A DNA stretch of 64,000 nt, taken from positions 109,196 through 173,195 of the forward strand of contig JANQSC010000012.1 of NCBI GenBank assembly GCA_028284235.1, written 5' to 3'. Every line of letters begins with the position of its first letter. Within the stretch, counting starts at the first letter, position 1. The notes under the pieces are model-generated. The model ran no database searches and was not told where the DNA came from. It saw nothing but the letters and a program-made list of their open reading frames with translations. This document shows positions 1 through 9,230 of this stretch, piece after piece. A program made the position numbers and the translations under genes. The stretch comes from Opitutaceae bacterium. Lineage in GTDB: Bacteria > Verrucomicrobiota > Verrucomicrobiia > Opitutales > Opitutaceae.

Positions 1-21
1 CTGCGAGATTGCCCAAGCGGA

Positions 22-1491
22 CTAGTTGCGATCGGTCCAATTGGTTCGTATCAGCCCGCGGAGCGATCGGATCGTCTCTGCGTGCGCAGTGGAATGGGCG
101 AGATTGTTCATTTCAGTCGAATCGTATTTCTGGTCGTAGAGTTCAGTCCCTTGATCGCCTTGGTCGCCCCATTCCACGTAGCGCCAGCGATCCGTACGGA
201 CGCTGTAGCCGGGGGTGTCGACAAACAGGGTCTGAATGAAGGCGGGGCGATCCCATTGGGCGCTGGGATTTTCCAGAAGAGGCCGGAGGGAAACGCCTTC
301 CAGATTGTCGGGTGGAGCGAGTCCCGTGAGGTCGGCGAGGGTCGGGTAGATGTCCACGAACTCAACGATGCGCTCGCAGTCGTGATGGTCGGACTCGATT
401 CCGGGAGCGCGAATAATGAGGGGAGCTCGGACGGACTCCTCGTACAAGCTGTTTTTCCGCCAAAGTCCGTGCTCGCCAAGGTGGTACCCGTGGTCGCCCC
501 AGAGGACGATGATGGTGTTCTCTCTCAATCCGAGTTCGTCGACGGCGGCCAACAGTCGACCGATTTGCGCATCCACAAACGAAATACAGGCGTCGTAGGC
601 GAGCTTGCATTCGCGGGCCTGCCGCTCGGTCGTGTTGAAATTGGGCCATTCGGGCGTAGAGCTCAATGCCGCCGCGGGCACTCGGTCGCGGTAGCCGGCG
701 GGCATGCGAGGAATTTGCGCCTCTTCGAAATTGTGTCGTTTGAAGTAGTTCTTGGGAGCGATGTAAGGAATGTGTGGGCGGTAAAATCCGGCTGCGATGA
801 AGAAGGGCGTTTCTCTATTTTCTTTGAGCAAGCGTATGGTCTCTTTCGCTACGAGTCCGTCGGTTTGTTCGTCGTCGGTTCCGTTCGCTTGTAAGTAGCC
901 CATTGTGTTGGAGATCGTTAGTTGGGGCGTGTAGAGGGTCAGCAGATGTTCTTCGTCTTTGTCGCTCCCCCGAGGGTTTACGGTTTCGGTCCAAGAAGCC
1001 GGGTCGTCGGCGCCATCCGAGCCGATGTCGAGAGGGACGCGTTGATGGAAAATCTTGCCGACGCGAGCGGTGTAGTATCCGTTTTTCAAAAACAGCTGAG
1101 GAAGCGTTGTCGCGTCGGGAGCCAGTTCGCGGAAGGACATGCGATTGTTGATCATTCCCGTCGTCTGGGGACGAAGTCCGGTGAGCATGGAGGTTCGACT
1201 AGGGCCGCAAGATGGATACTGGCAGTAGGCGCGGTCGAAGCGAACGCCTTCGCGAGCGAGTTGATCGATGTTAGGGGAAGAGGCTTGTTCGACGCCGTAG
1301 CACCCGAGGCGAGTGTTCAGGTCGTCTACGGCGATGAAGAGCACGTTCGGCCTGTCCTGAGCTTGTCGAAGTGGTTTCGGCGAACTCGCCGCAGGTGGCT
1401 TTTCGGGAACCTCTGCAACGGCCGCGCCGTTGCAAAGGGCGAAGAGCGCGAGCGAGAGCAGCGGAATCACAAATCGAGGATTAGTATCCAC
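22..1491 (-). CDS. Secreted type I sulfatase (S1 family, iduronate-2-sulfatase-like)
   Basis: This 489-residue protein should hydrolyse sulfate esters on glycans in the periplasm or outside the cell. A signal peptide covers about residues 1-26. The metal-binding Asp pair is D56-D57 in FIAVDDLN, and Cys95 in CGPSR is the residue converted to formylglycine. GDHG at 332-335 is the second metal motif. The length and the CGPSRTSMLTG and GDHGYHLGEHGLW blocks are typical of the iduronate-2-sulfatase-like (probably S1_7) branch; the substrate is not deducible. The start overlaps the stop of the PhoD gene at 1481-3004 by 11 bases on the same strand, so the two are probably co-translated. A short dispersed repeat encodes residues 41-47 (LRQAQDR) between the signal peptide and the catalytic core. 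Confidence 0.93.
   Translation of the reverse strand: MDTNPRFVIPLLSLALFALCNGAAVAEVPEKPPAASSPKPLRQAQDRPNVLFIAVDDLNTRLGCYGVEQASSPNIDQLAREGVRFDRAYCQYPSCGPSRTSMLTGLRPQTTGMINNRMSFRELAPDATTLPQLFLKNGYYTARVGKIFHQRVPLDIGSDGADDPASWTETVNPRGSDKDEEHLLTLYTPQLTISNTMGYLQANGTDDEQTDGLVAKETIRLLKENRETPFFIAAGFYRPHIPYIAPKNYFKRHNFEEAQIPRMPAGYRDRVPAAALSSTPEWPNFNTTERQARECKLAYDACISFVDAQIGRLLAAVDELGLRENTIIVLWGDHGYHLGEHGLWRKNSLYEESVRAPLIIRAPGIESDHHDCERIVEFVDIYPTLADLTGLAPPDNLEGVSLRPLLENPSAQWDRPAFIQTLFVDTPGYSVRTDRWRYVEWGDQGDQGTELYDQKYDSTEMNNLAHSTAHAETIRSLRGLIRTNWTDRN
1351..1371. repeat. Short dispersed repeat inserted in the sulfatase gene
   Basis: The segment reads CCTGTCCTGAGC then TTGTCGAAG, which on the coding strand gives LRQAQDR. 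Closely related text (TTCGAC..GCTCAGGA) recurs in intergenic DNA at about 57097-57131 and 59037-59074. It lies in the linker between signal peptide and core, where an in-frame insertion would be tolerated. Confidence 0.6.
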
Positions 1492-3004
1492 TTTTTGTAT
1501 GCGTGTAGAGTTGGATTCCGTGTTCGTCTCGGAAGTCGAAGGTCAATTCAGCCTTCCCGTTGTTCGTATCGCGTTGCGTTTTCACGAGCAGAAATCCGCC
1601 GGACCGAGGCGACTGGGTGTACGGTTGTCGGACTAAACCTTCGGGGTCGGATGATTTCGGATCACCTGGATTCACTCCGAGTCGAGAGTTCGTATCGGTG
1701 AGGGCCCCGCAAGAAAACTCTTCGATGCCTTGAGACGAGAGGGAATGGTACTGCCAGTGCCGGTCGCCGCAAACGATATAGAAATTCTTCTGGTCCAGCC
1801 CCGTCTCGACAAGCCAGGAGAAGAAGGAGTCGCGCTCGTGTTGAAACCCGCCGATGTTGGTGTGATTGTCGGTCTTGTGAAGCGAATCGGGGCCGATCAT
1901 GGGAGTCGGCGAGACGAGGAGTTTAAACGTGGCGTCGCTCGCCAGCAAGGTTTGTTGCAGCCACTCGCGCTGTTTCGTTCCCCAGATGCTCTTGCCTGGG
2001 CCGTCTTCCATGTCGTTGGGGCTTCGATACATTCGATTTTCGGTGAACCAAATTTGGAGGTCCTTGCTGACTCGATGGGTCCGGTAGGTTTTAGCCGAGT
2101 CGTTGTCGGCGGCGGCGTAGGGGAGCTGCTCCATGAGGATCCGGCGGGCCGTTTCGGGCGACGGCGCGTAGTCGCCGGTGTTGTCCCCGTCGTCGATCCG
2201 GTAGTCGTGATCGTCGACTTCCCAGAAAGTGGGCACTTTGGCAAAGAGGTCATGGTAGCGGGGCTGAACGAATTGCTCGTGCCACTTCTGCCGCATTTCG
2301 GTGACGGTTTCCGCTCGGGGTTCTTTCGGGGTGTCGTAGTAGATCGTGTCGCCCGCTCCGACGAAGAAGTCCGGTTCGATGTCGAGAATGGTTTTGAGAG
2401 CCGGGTAGCCGAGGTGTTTGTCGGGACCTGAGTAGGGTTCCGGAAGTTCGGTCGCATTCAGCTGTAGATGGATCGCGCGGTCAATCCGATTGTCGCCGTG
2501 AAACTTGGCGTAATTCATGCAGGTGGCGACCACGAAGGAAATTGGATCCGAGCCGGTCGGTCCCGGCAAGGTTTTGAAAGTGGCGGTTGGGCCGGTATTC
2601 AGATTTTCCTCATTGAGTCCGATTCGAGAGCGGCAGATATAACGCGTTCCGGCGAGTAGATTGTCCCAGGAGGCCCGGGCGATAAAATCCCGTTCTGGGG
2701 TGGCGTCGAAGACCACGCGCTCGGTTTGGGATGTCTGCTCCTTTCCGTCGATGACTGGAGTGAGGGCGAATTCGACGACTCCGGCGACGCCTTCGAGATC
2801 GTTGTCGACTAGGTGATCGCGTTTAGAAAGTCGCACTTGGGCGAGGGCCCTGTGGTGGGTGACTTCGCCCACCAGGATTCCCGTTCCGGCTACGGGAGCT
2901 CTTTCTTTGCTGCAGCCGCTCGTGACAATGATTAGTGACAATCCGACTACGTTAGTGGCGATAAATATGAGTGAGCGTGATCGCTGTTTGGATGTTCGAT
3001 ACAT
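1481..3004 (-). CDS. PhoD-like alkaline phosphatase/phosphodiesterase lipoprotein
   Basis: This 507-residue protein belongs to the PhoD-type calcineurin-like metallophosphatases, which cleave phosphate mono- or diesters outside the cytoplasm. A lipobox (TSGC, Cys31) after a hydrophobic stretch predicts a membrane-anchored lipoprotein. An N-terminal fibronectin-like PhoD_N region precedes the metal-binding motifs VATCMNYA, GAGDTIYYD, EVDDHDYRID and the late CGDRHWQYHS. It is the first gene of a pair with the overlapping sulfatase at 22-1491, suggesting combined release of phosphate and sulfate from organic matter. A PhoD-like relative sits 0.7 kb away on the other strand. Confidence 0.88.
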   Translation of the reverse strand: MYRTSKQRSRSLIFIATNVVGLSLIIVTSGCSKERAPVAGTGILVGEVTHHRALAQVRLSKRDHLVDNDLEGVAGVVEFALTPVIDGKEQTSQTERVVFDATPERDFIARASWDNLLAGTRYICRSRIGLNEENLNTGPTATFKTLPGPTGSDPISFVVATCMNYAKFHGDNRIDRAIHLQLNATELPEPYSGPDKHLGYPALKTILDIEPDFFVGAGDTIYYDTPKEPRAETVTEMRQKWHEQFVQPRYHDLFAKVPTFWEVDDHDYRIDDGDNTGDYAPSPETARRILMEQLPYAAADNDSAKTYRTHRVSKDLQIWFTENRMYRSPNDMEDGPGKSIWGTKQREWLQQTLLASDATFKLLVSPTPMIGPDSLHKTDNHTNIGGFQHERDSFFSWLVETGLDQKNFYIVCGDRHWQYHSLSSQGIEEFSCGALTDTNSRLGVNPGDPKSSDPEGLVRQPYTQSPRSGGFLLVKTQRDTNNGKAELTFDFRDEHGIQLYTHTKSGY

Positions 3005-3207
3005 GGGTTAGGGAATGACCGGACGAAGTGGGGATTGAATACTGGAGACATGTGCAAGATGGGGCGGAATAAGGATCGGGTCAATGCAGTGGCGCGATAT
3101 CAGGGAAAAGGCATCGAATTGAAAAAAGTGGAGAATCCCTGTCACCTCCGTCCGTTAGGAAGGCACTCTCTGGGTGAACAACGAAATAATTCTAAACACA
3201 TATCACC

Positions 3208-3429
3208 ATGAATCACATCCAGTCACCCAGCATTGAAAACACAATGAACACCACGAAATCACAGAATGTTTTTGTCGGAATCGCGGGAATTGTCGGAGGC
3301 GTCAGTCTCGTAATTGTCACCATGATCGCGATCCTCTCGCCGCACAGTCTATCCGTTGCCCCTTGGATCGTGGGAGGGCTGTCCGCGATGGGGGTCGCCT
3401 TGGGCTACTTCTCGTCGAACAAGGATTAG
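3208..3429 (+). CDS. Small two-helix membrane protein, unknown function
   Basis: A 73-residue ORF, or 61 residues if it starts at 3244. Two hydrophobic segments are visible, roughly residues 21-43 (VFVGIAGIVGGVSLVIVTMIAI) and 50-67 (VAPWIVGGLSAMGVALGYF), with a short charged tail. It matches no family I recognise. It stands alone between the divergent PhoD gene and a hairpin-rich repeat. The clear membrane pattern and its position in an otherwise empty gap favour a real gene, but nothing else supports it. Confidence 0.5.
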   Translation: MNHIQSPSIENTMNTTKSQNVFVGIAGIVGGVSLVIVTMIAILSPHSLSVAPWIVGGLSAMGVALGYFSSNKD

Positions 3430-3444
3430 GATCTAGTTTTTTGT

Positions 3445-3639
3445 CACCGCCCCGTCAGCGCCGGGGCTAGGATGCCTCCGAAGTTTCGGAGGCAAATAGG
3501 ATGTCTCCTCCGTCGACAAATAATGTTCGACTGAATACTTCTATCGGGTCCCAAATGACCTGATTTCTCAGACGAAGTCTGAGATCCTTAATGTCCCCGC
3601 GAAGCGGGGACTCCTAGCCCCGATTTTATCGGGGCGATG
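3445..3639. repeat. Composite palindromic element
   Basis: Outer ends are inverted copies (CACCGCCCCG..CGGGGCTAG on the left; CTAGCCCCG..CGGGGCGATG on the right). They enclose three perfect small hairpins: CCTCCGAA/TTCGGAGG, CTCAGACG/AGTCTGAG and GTCCCCGC/GCGGGGAC. It lies between the small membrane gene and the second PhoD gene and overlaps the most upstream possible start of that gene. Confidence 0.6.
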
Positions 3640-3702
3640 ACGAACATTCTATCTTCCCACGTTGAAGCTTGCTCCGTGAAACGAACTCCTCAGGTTGTCC
3701 TC

Positions 3703-5142
3703 ATGAGAACCTGCCCCTTTCTGACTGTCCTTGCCTTGCTCGCAACGCTCTCTTCGGTACGTGCCCAGCCGTATTTCGGTAATGGGATCAAAATAGGCGA
3801 GACGAGCGATAGCTCGACGATTGTCTGGCTGCGATTGACCGATCGGGCGGAGCCGAAGTGGGACGGCCTAAAATGGATCGGCGCAGCCGATCGCAATTTT
3901 GACGAGGGTGAGCTGGGGGAAAAACAATTCCCGGAAGGAGCGATTCTTTCGGATATGGAGGGCAGCTTGTCCGGGATGGATGGATACGCGCGGATCAGCT
4001 GGTGGCCGGAAGGTCGCCCGGGCTCGAAGATGCAGACGGATTGGCTGGCGGTCGATCCAAATCGAGATTTCACGCGACAAGTGGTCCTGGAGGATTTGCA
4101 GGCGGATCAGGGCTATTTCTTGAAAGTGGAGAGTCGCTCCGGCGGCGGCGAAGCGGGAAAAGCATTTTCGGGCTCGTTTCGAACGGCTCCGGGCCCGGAC
4201 GCGAGCAAACACTTTCGGTTTGTCGTTTCGACCTGCCAAAGCTGGATAACCCGGGACAAGGGCACAGCGGGGCTGCAGATCTACGATCGTATGCTGGCGC
4301 TGGACCCGGCGTTTTTCGCTCACATGGGGGACATTGTCTATTACGACAAGCGAAGCCAGGGAGGGGACGTGGACGCTCGGACGCCAGCCTTGGCCCGCTT
4401 TCACTGGAACCGGTGGTACGGTTGCTCGGACATCGTTAAGTTCCACAGTCGCGTATCCAGTTTCTTCATAAAAGACGATCACGACACGGTTACGAATGAC
4501 AGCGTGCCGGGCGACCAGGTGGGCGAGCTTTCCTGGGTGCGGGGGCTTTCGATTTTCCGGGAGCAAGTCCCCATGGGGCACCCGACTTATCGCAGTCGGC
4601 GCTGGAGCGAGGATTTGCATTTCTGGTTTGTGGAAGGGCGGGACTATCGGAGTCCGAACAACATGCCGGACGGGCCGGACAAGACGATTTGGGGAGCCGA
4701 GCAAAAGGCGTGGTTCAAGGAAGAGGTTCGGGCCTCGGATGCGCCGTTCAAGATTTTGTTTTCCCCCACGCCGGTCGTCGGGCCTGATCGGGTGAACAAG
4801 AAGGACAATCACTCGAATTCCAACTGGCAGCATGAAGGGGACGAGATTCGCCAGTTCTGTATGGAAAACAACGTGATTGTCATTTGCGGCGATCGGCATT
4901 GGCAGTTCCACAGCAAGGACGACGAGACGGGTGTGCACGAATTCTCCTCGGGCGCGTCCTCGAAAAAACACGTGGGCGGGTTTTCGATGGACTTGAGAAC
5001 GGACGAGCACCAGTACCTCGCGATCATCGCGGGCTTCCTCAGCGGCGAGGTGATTCCCGGCGACGACGGTTCGCGGCTCGTCATGCGGCACCACCGTGTC
5101 GACGGCAGCGTGGCTTACGAGTACACGTTTTCGTCGCAGTGA
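3703..5142 (+). CDS. PhoD-like secreted phosphatase
   Basis: A 479-residue PhoD-type metallophosphatase. The start at 3703 (MRTCPFLTVLALLATL) gives a clean signal peptide ending near SVRAQP; an in-frame ATG at 3637 would begin inside the hairpin element and put 22 residues before the signal. Metal-binding blocks are VVSTCQSW, HMGDIVYYD, IKDDHD and VICGDRHWQFHS. The shared blocks IWG..Q..W, SPTP..GPD and KKDNH/KTDNH tie it to the protein at 1481-3004. The N-terminal region keeps the PhoD_N beta-sandwich pattern (TIVWLRLTD). The substrate is unknown; both phosphodiesters and phosphonates are possible. Confidence 0.88.
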   Translation: MRTCPFLTVLALLATLSSVRAQPYFGNGIKIGETSDSSTIVWLRLTDRAEPKWDGLKWIGAADRNFDEGELGEKQFPEGAILSDMEGSLSGMDGYARISWWPEGRPGSKMQTDWLAVDPNRDFTRQVVLEDLQADQGYFLKVESRSGGGEAGKAFSGSFRTAPGPDASKHFRFVVSTCQSWITRDKGTAGLQIYDRMLALDPAFFAHMGDIVYYDKRSQGGDVDARTPALARFHWNRWYGCSDIVKFHSRVSSFFIKDDHDTVTNDSVPGDQVGELSWVRGLSIFREQVPMGHPTYRSRRWSEDLHFWFVEGRDYRSPNNMPDGPDKTIWGAEQKAWFKEEVRASDAPFKILFSPTPVVGPDRVNKKDNHSNSNWQHEGDEIRQFCMENNVIVICGDRHWQFHSKDDETGVHEFSSGASSKKHVGGFSMDLRTDEHQYLAIIAGFLSGEVIPGDDGSRLVMRHHRVDGSVAYEYTFSSQ

Positions 5143-5160
5143 CTGAACTTCCGACCTGAA

Positions 5161-5240
5161 TAAACGCGCCGAGACGTCGCGTTCCACCTCATACTCAAGG
5201 GGCGAAAGGTGGAACCCGACCTCCGGGCGGGTTTTAGGTT
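5161..5240. repeat. Family A palindromic repeat, copy 1
   Basis: Two opposing arms, GCGCCGAGACGTCGCGTTCC and GGTGGAACCCGACCTCC with continuation, are separated by about 20 bases. The right flank GGTTGACGCCTATACG matches the outer flank of copies at 10981 and 27455. Confidence 0.7.
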
Positions 5241-5480
5241 GACGCCTATACGATCAGCGGGAGAGCGATGACAATAAACTCACTGGTTGTAGAAAAAGAA
5301 CATCGTTCCTTGCTCGCTTCGCTCGCGCGTCACTAGCGCTCCCGCCGAGGCGGGATCGATAGGTATCCGCTTCCGTCTTCGTCCCACCCTTGGGACTACG
5401 CCGCGACAAGTCGCGGATAATAGGCTCGATGCGGATTCGCTACGCTAGACAGTGTAGATCGATTGGTTGAATCGACTTGC
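5241..5480. other. Gene-free stretch with small hairpins
   Basis: No ORF with family features is seen. Several short stem-loops occur: CCCGCC..GGCGGG near 5342, GTCCCA..TGGGAC near 5384 and CCGCGAC..GTCGCGG near 5401. The CGTCTTCGTC..GGACTACGCC module near 5377-5403 also appears inside the family A copies at 13265 and 52602. Confidence 0.5.
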
Positions 5481-5501
5481 TGAAAACGATGTGCGCTATG
5501 C

Positions 5502-6950
5502 CTATTTGAGCGCTGCTCGTTCTTTGAGCAGATCGGTGAGTTCTTTGACTTTGCCGGCGTTTTGGGCGGCGACGTTGCGCGCTTCTTTTTGTGCCGAGTT
5601 ATGGTCGTAGAGCTCGGTCGAGCCGTCTTTGTGGAGGGTGAAGCGATAGCGATCGGTGCGCAGTGTTTGGGCTCTGCCGGTGTAGGCGTAGGCGGTGTGG
5701 CCTTTGGCGTCGGGCGACTTGATCTGTGGAAGCAAGGATGAGCCGTCGGCGAAGTCGGGCTGTTCCAAGCCGGCGAGGGCGCAAAGTGTCGGAAAGATGT
5801 CGACCGTTTCGACTACTGCGTTCGACTTCGTCCCGGGATCGTTCATGCCGGGGACGGAAATGATGAGCGGGGATCTCAGCGCTTCCTCGAAGAGGCAGTG
5901 CTTCCCGAAGATGGCGTGCTCGCCGAGATGCCAGCCATGGTCGCCCCACAGCGCAACGATGGTGTCCTTGTCCCGGCCGGTTTCCTTAAGCTTGGCGAGA
6001 ATCAGTCCGACGTGGTGGTCGACGTAGCTGACGCAGGCGGCGTAGTGGCGACGCACTTTGTCGGCGTAGGCTTTGTCTTCGCGCGGGTCTTGGCCGTGAT
6101 GGAAGTACTGATTGAAGAACTCGCCCGAGCCGTGCCAGGTGGTTTGCCCGCTCGGTTTTTCCGGATGGGCGACCGGAGGCAGTTCGACGTCTTCGTAGGG
6201 ATCCATGTAGCGGGCGGGGGCGCCGAAGGGGAGGTGGGGCTTGATGAATCCAATGGCGAGGAAGAAGGGCGTGTGCGCTTCGGCCAGGTTTTCGAGTTGC
6301 TCGAGGCCTTCGACGGCGATGAGGCCGTCGTGGTAGTCGGTGTCTTCGACTTCGGCGCTTTGCAAGGCTTCCATTTTGTTCTCCGAAAACGAGCCGATGG
6401 GTTTGATCTCGCCGTACGCGTGCGAGTGCATGGCGCCTCGCGGGTGTTTCCATGGGCCGGTGGGCATGAGCTGGCGGTCCCAGGCGCCGGGCATTTCGAG
6501 GACGTTGTGGTCGTACCAGTCTTCGCCGCCCCAGCCACCGGGATGGTGCGAGACTTTGCCGACGGAAACGGTCTTGTATCCATTTTTTCGAAACCACTCC
6601 GGCATGCTGGGCGTGACGGACGTGTCGCCGGATTTCAACTTGTCGGCGCGAAGGAAGAGGGAGTTGTTTCCGTAGGGACCGTACTGCCCGGTCAGGAGGG
6701 TGTAGCGCGAGGCCCCGCAGGTGGGGGCGTTGACGTAGTGGTTGTGGAAGGCGCGGCCGGTGGCGGCGAGACGGTCGATGTTGGGCGAGTGGATGTAGTC
6801 GACGCCGAAGGAGTTCAGCTCGGGGCGAAGATCGTCGACGCAGATAAGCAGGACGTTCAATTTGCCGGACGGGTTGTCTTCGGCGGCGATGGAAAAAGGG
6901 GAAAGCGTGCCGAGGCAAACTGCGACGGCGAGGAGTAGGAGGCGTTTCAT
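5502..6950 (-). CDS. Secreted type I sulfatase (S1 family)
   Basis: A 482-residue exported sulfatase with a signal peptide to about residue 22 (FSIAAE). The metal-binding Asp pair is D39-D40 in [12 protein letters not shown], the formylglycine precursor is Cys78 in CGASR, and [16 protein letters not shown] is the second metal block. Ala replaces the more common Pro in the CxPSR motif, which the consensus allows. [12 protein letters not shown] is the usual mid-protein block of iduronate-2-sulfatase-like enzymes (probably S1_7). It is 123 bases downstream of the sulfatase at 7074-9074 on the same strand, so co-transcription is possible. Confidence 0.93.
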   Translation of the reverse strand: MKRLLLLAVAVCLGTLSPFSIAAEDNPSGKLNVLLICVDDLRPELNSFGVDYIHSPNIDRLAATGRAFHNHYVNAPTCGASRYTLLTGQYGPYGNNSLFLRADKLKSGDTSVTPSMPEWFRKNGYKTVSVGKVSHHPGGWGGEDWYDHNVLEMPGAWDRQLMPTGPWKHPRGAMHSHAYGEIKPIGSFSENKMEALQSAEVEDTDYHDGLIAVEGLEQLENLAEAHTPFFLAIGFIKPHLPFGAPARYMDPYEDVELPPVAHPEKPSGQTTWHGSGEFFNQYFHHGQDPREDKAYADKVRRHYAACVSYVDHHVGLILAKLKETGRDKDTIVALWGDHGWHLGEHAIFGKHCLFEEALRSPLIISVPGMNDPGTKSNAVVETVDIFPTLCALAGLEQPDFADGSSLLPQIKSPDAKGHTAYAYTGRAQTLRTDRYRFTLHKDGSTELYDHNSAQKEARNVAAQNAGKVKELTDLLKERAALK

Positions 6951-7073
6951 GGTCGAGTTGATGGGATGGGGTTCGAGTTTAGAGTTCGGAGTAAGTTGAC
7001 GAGGCGGGCGCGCTGTATCAAGAGCGAAACGGAGTGTAAGTGAATGACCGCAAATCTAGTTTTTTGGACAGTG

Positions 7074-9074
7074 CTAGTCCGAGGCGATTGCGGGAATTGT
7101 ATCGATCCGCACTCCCTTCTTCGTTTCCGAAAAGTTCAAGGGTTCGCTCGGCTTGCGAGGAAACACGGTGATCACATCACCGTCAGTCGCGTCTTCAATC
7201 GCTTGTCGAATAGGGTCGGCGTAGTTTTGCGATGCGTCTTGATCGGCGATCCACCGGCTATACCAATTCCGCGTTGCTCCGTTTTCGTTCTCGCGTTTAA
7301 CGGCGGTGGGGAGGGAAGCGTTTACGTTTGCGAGCCATTGGAACAACACCGCTTCGAGTCGCTGGGCCGTGGCTTGATCCGATTCAAAGAGATTTCGACT
7401 CCCGGACTCGCCGGGATTCGCCGTTAAATCGTACAACTCGTTTTCGGACATGTAGTAGCCGTCTTCCGTTTCGCGACGGTTTTTCAGGTTCGTCTCGTCT
7501 TCCCAATAGCGGATGTACTTTCGATTGCTCTGGAGGACCGCGCTGTAGGGAGCGGAGTGCTTGTAGTGCGGCACGTGCCAGAAGATCGCTCCGTCGTCGT
7601 TAGTTGTCCGCGGATCGTTTTCCCGATGAAGGTCCGAGGGGTTGCCCTGTAGTAGTGGAACGATACTTACACCGTCGATCTGGATTTGGGAGAAGCCATT
7701 GGTTGATGCTCGTTCTACATCGCTGAGACGAGTCCCGGCCAGCTCGAGCATCGTAGGGAAAAAGTCCGGCCCGGTCACCGGCGTGTCGCACACGCTGTTG
7801 GCCGCGATGCCGGGACCACGAACGATTAGTGGCACGCGTGTTCCGCCTTCGTAGCCGTGGGTCTTTTCGCTGCGAAGGGGATTGTTGGAGGTGAAGCCGT
7901 TGCGTTCGACTCCGCCGTTGTCCGAGTAGAAAAACACAACGGTATTCTCGGCAAGGCCCGTCGAATCGAGTCGGTCCATGATTTGCCCGAGGCTCTCGTC
8001 GATGCTCTTTACCATGGACGCGTAGGTGTAGCGTGTATGAAAAGATTCACTACCTTTTGGAGGGTTGATCGAATGTCTCGCGTCCCGTCCCCATCGATCT
8101 TTGAACAGACTCGCGTGGACTTCCGCGTCGCTCGGGGTGATGGTCCCGTCTCCGTCGCTATCGCGACGTTTGGCTTGGAGGGGGCTGTGAACGCCGTAGT
8201 GCGACAGGTAGAGGAAGAATGGTTGGGATTGCTTGCTGGCGAGATCGATAAATTCCAATGCTCGAAACGTGAGCGCCTCGGTGAGGTAGCCGAGATTTTC
8301 GAATGCGTCGCCATTGCTTTTCGTTGGCCAATTCGGCGCGTAGATCTCGTTCGCGGTCTCGAGATTGGGAAAGTACTCTTCGCTCCAACCCGTTCCGCGA
8401 TAGAAATCCCAACCGGGACGATCGCCACCTGCCGGCTGACCGCGATAGCCGCCGCCGACATTGTAGTCAAAACCGTGATGCTCGGGCGAGTATCCTTCGG
8501 AGCCTTCGCTGTAGACGTGCCATTTCCCGATCGAACAGGAGAGGTAGCCATTTCCGGCTTTGAGCGCTTTGGCTAGGGAGGTTTCTTTGGACGGGTCGAG
8601 ATTCCGGACGAGCTCGGGCTCGGTGGGCTCGGTGAAGATCATCTCGTCCAACGCGAATGGGCCCCGACCTTGTTTCTGATCGTGCGTGTTGTTGTTGGTG
8701 AATCCGATCCGAGCGGGGTATTTCCCGGTTAGAATGCTGGCTCGCGAAGGGCCGCAGAAGGGGCAGGCGGCGTAAGCGTTCGTAAAACGCATGCCTTCGT
8801 TGCGGAGCGTAGCGATGCGAGGCGTGTAGTAGTAGCGGCTGTCGTGATCGCCTCCCGGATTGTCGAATCGCTGGCTATCGAGACCTTCACGGCAATTGAT
8901 ATCTGTCCAGCCCAGATCGTCGACGAGGAAGAAGACGATATTGGGAGGCAGGTCTTTCGATTCAGTGAGCGACCCGAAAAGGAACAGACTGCAAAGGGCG
9001 AGACCAATAGGTCGGCCCGCGTTCCATTGATTGCGAATCAACGAGCGCGTGGCATGAGAGGAGCGGGGCGACAT
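7074..9074 (-). CDS. Large secreted type I sulfatase with an EF-hand loop
   Basis: At 666 residues this is clearly longer than its neighbours. A positively charged N-terminus and hydrophobic segment (GLALCSLFLFGSL, about 24-36) look like a signal peptide. Metal ligands D52-D53 lie in FFLVDDLGWTD, the formylglycine precursor is Cys107 in CGPSRASILTGKYPAR, and IGKWHVY and YSDNGG follow. The architecture resembles arylsulfatase A/N-acetylgalactosamine-sulfatase branches. Residues 305-316 (DSDGDGTITPSD) form a perfect EF-hand calcium loop inserted right after the SHYGVHSPLQAK block. The 156-base gap to the divergent sulfatase at 9231 must hold both promoters. Confidence 0.92.
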   Translation of the reverse strand: MSPRSSHATRSLIRNQWNAGRPIGLALCSLFLFGSLTESKDLPPNIVFFLVDDLGWTDINCREGLDSQRFDNPGGDHDSRYYYTPRIATLRNEGMRFTNAYAACPFCGPSRASILTGKYPARIGFTNNNTHDQKQGRGPFALDEMIFTEPTEPELVRNLDPSKETSLAKALKAGNGYLSCSIGKWHVYSEGSEGYSPEHHGFDYNVGGGYRGQPAGGDRPGWDFYRGTGWSEEYFPNLETANEIYAPNWPTKSNGDAFENLGYLTEALTFRALEFIDLASKQSQPFFLYLSHYGVHSPLQAKRRDSDGDGTITPSDAEVHASLFKDRWGRDARHSINPPKGSESFHTRYTYASMVKSIDESLGQIMDRLDSTGLAENTVVFFYSDNGGVERNGFTSNNPLRSEKTHGYEGGTRVPLIVRGPGIAANSVCDTPVTGPDFFPTMLELAGTRLSDVERASTNGFSQIQIDGVSIVPLLQGNPSDLHRENDPRTTNDDGAIFWHVPHYKHSAPYSAVLQSNRKYIRYWEDETNLKNRRETEDGYYMSENELYDLTANPGESGSRNLFESDQATAQRLEAVLFQWLANVNASLPTAVKRENENGATRNWYSRWIADQDASQNYADPIRQAIEDATDGDVITVFPRKPSEPLNFSETKKGVRIDTIPAIASD

Positions 9075-9230
9075 TTTACTAATACACAGTTGCAGATTAG
9101 CGACGATATTTCAATGGCGCAACGATGCGCTCCATTGGAAATCTTGACTCGAAGGTGTTCCGAAGGCAGGGAAGAGGGGGATCCGGATCTTGTTCCTACC
9201 GTACTTTTCTTAGGACTAATTGGCGCTAGA

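Noticed and set aside
3868..5187. 439-residue minus-strand ORF opposite the PhoD gene
   Set aside because: Arg/Val/His-rich composition and no motif; it is the antisense shadow of a gene with clear PhoD motifs.
5898..6938. 346-residue plus-strand ORF over the sulfatase at 5502-6950
   Set aside because: Val/Gly-rich low-information translation; the minus strand has all the sulfatase motifs.
8844..9230. N-terminal extension of the sulfatase at 9231
   Set aside because: It overlaps the divergent sulfatase and would put about 130 residues before a proper signal peptide.
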